Positions 44,118 to 44,885 of a stretch of DNA of 44,885 nt are shown here, piece after piece. The position numbers and the translations under genes are program-made. Position 1 is the stretch's first letter; every line of letters starts with the position of its first letter. The notes beneath the pieces are model-generated. The model was not told where the DNA came from, ran no database searches, and saw only the letters and a list, made by a program, of their open reading frames with translations. The stretch is from Sphaerospermopsis kisseleviana NIES-73 (GTDB taxonomy: Bacteria; Cyanobacteriota; Cyanobacteriia; Cyanobacteriales; Nostocaceae), in contig NZ_AP018314.1 in the NCBI RefSeq assembly GCF_002368075.1, positions 4,881,677-4,926,561 on the forward strand, given 5' to 3'.

Positions 44118-44876
44118 ATGAGTGAAAAAACCATAGAAAATTACGGGAAAAGTTTTCTCGTTCTCATTTTGCCGATATCGTTTTTGATTGTTTTGGTCGT
44201 CAATACTTGGAGGTTTTTGCTGATAGGCTTGTTGCTGCTGATGGTTTTCAACCTTTGGCATCAATACAGATGGGAAAAGTGGGGTGAGCAAGTTAACCCT
44301 CTTTTTTATCAGTTGATTCGGGAAAACCAGGGAAAGATCACACCTGTTGATTTAGCTCTCAAAGGTAATTTTTCTGGGAATCAGGCAAAACGCTACTTGG
44401 AGGGTAAAGCAAAGGAATTTGGCGCTAGTGTAGTGGACTCAGAAAGTGAGAGTCCTTCCTACTACTTTATAACTGCCAGTATTTTGGGTGACATATTTGA
44501 TAGTAGTGAATCAGTGGAAAAACTTCCTCCTCGGTCTGTGACGAAAGAGGCGCGATCGCTCTTAGCTCCACCTCCTCCCATTCCACAGGAAGAAGAACAG
44601 CAAAAGCAACAGCAGGAAGAATTACAACCAGAATTATTACCTGAAGCCACAGATGTAGCAACTCATCAGGAGGTACAAAAACCTCTGGAAGAACAGTTAG
44701 TTTTTGGTTCTTTGATTCAATCTGAACTAGCCAAGCGGTTGGGTGTTTATTCCAGTACAGTTTATAAACGAAGGAATGACCCAGATTTTCCTGAATGGAG
44801 TCGCAGCCGTGATCCAGATGGTATTGCTTGGTCTTATTCTCGTAAGTCTAGGGAGTTTTTCCCTTTGGAAAATTAG
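44118..44876 (+). CDS. Membrane-anchored helix-turn-helix protein
   Basis: A 252-residue protein of unrecognised family. Residues ~12-45 hold two closely spaced hydrophobic segments (SFLVLILPISFLIVLVV and LLIGLLLLMVFNLW), a likely membrane hairpin. Residues ~60-110 look like a winged-helix (LIRENQGKITPVDLALKGNF, then AKRYLEGKAKEFGA). A Pro/Glu/Gln-rich linker follows (~140-195), then a C-terminal HTH of excisionase/MerR flavour: IQSELAKRLGVYSSTVYKRR. ATG 44118 is preferred over TTG 44103, which lies within a repeated upstream motif. Nearby repeats at 44007-44112 may be its binding sites. It ends 9 bp before the window edge. Confidence 0.65.
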   Translation: MSEKTIENYGKSFLVLILPISFLIVLVVNTWRFLLIGLLLLMVFNLWHQYRWEKWGEQVNPLFYQLIRENQGKITPVDLALKGNFSGNQAKRYLEGKAKEFGASVVDSESESPSYYFITASILGDIFDSSESVEKLPPRSVTKEARSLLAPPPPIPQEEEQQKQQQEELQPELLPEATDVATHQEVQKPLEEQLVFGSLIQSELAKRLGVYSSTVYKRRNDPDFPEWSRSRDPDGIAWSYSRKSREFFPLEN

Positions 44877-44885
44877 GGACTGGGG

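Overview
The window looks like a chromosomal segment of a filamentous, heterocyst-type cyanobacterium (order Nostocales). Evidence: HIP1 palindromes (GCGATCGC) scattered through housekeeping genes, heptanucleotide tandem repeats between genes, an NDH-1 subunit (ndhD), an xisI-family gene, DUF29 and SBBP-repeat proteins, and a LabA-like NYN protein. I cannot name the species. Base composition is AT-rich throughout.

Layout. 0.2-4.6 kb: a giant actin/Hsp70-fold ATPase with an acidic repetitive middle. 5.0-7.9 kb, plus strand: Crp/Fnr-type regulator, DUF2232 membrane protein, and a UPF0284/CobT-like phosphoribosyltransferase, separated by heptamer repeats. 7.9-10.8 kb: small coiled-coil protein, a Tat/lipobox solute-binding lipoprotein, homoserine kinase. 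10.9-14.4 kb: a decay zone with four frameshifted or truncated genes around an intact secreted protein and an SBBP beta-propeller gene. 14.9-20.1 kb: ndhD, DUF29, an orphan xisI lacking a standard start codon, a ParE/RelE toxin-antitoxin pair, thrS. 20.4-21.2 kb: remnants of three toxin-antitoxin genes. 21.4-25.0 kb: a probable restriction-modification locus (XRE regulator, HNH nuclease, convergent N6-adenine methylase carrying a specificity domain). 25.1-28.8 kb: secA and a diheme cytochrome c. 28.9-30.9 kb: a coupled SMC/ABC-type ATPase and PD-(D/E)XK-like protein. 31.0-31.9 kb: a MoxR ATPase gene killed by an internal deletion and a 163-bp MITE. 32.1-36.8 kb: ribF, MBL-fold hydrolase, surE, pheS. 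36.9-37.7 kb: a PIN-domain gene split by a 155-bp MITE and a small gene with a nonsense codon. 37.9-40.5 kb: an overlapping cluster of AAA ATPase, 40-aa ORF and RecQ-type helicase. 40.7-44.9 kb: leuA, LabA-like NYN protein, and a membrane-anchored helix-turn-helix protein with repeated TTTTGCCAA motifs upstream.

The housekeeping genes (thrB, ndhD, thrS, secA, ribF, surE, pheS, leuA) are mostly monocistronic and interleaved with defence or toxin-antitoxin type modules. Two MITE insertions can be reconstructed to the base: removing the element plus one copy of its 3-bp target duplication restores a conserved reading frame. The best candidates for incompletely described systems are the ATPase/nuclease pair (28.9-30.9 kb), the ATPase/mini-ORF/RecQ cluster (37.9-40.5 kb) and the XRE/HNH/methylase-specificity locus (21.4-25.0 kb). 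All functional calls rest on motif recognition by eye; no database search was run.
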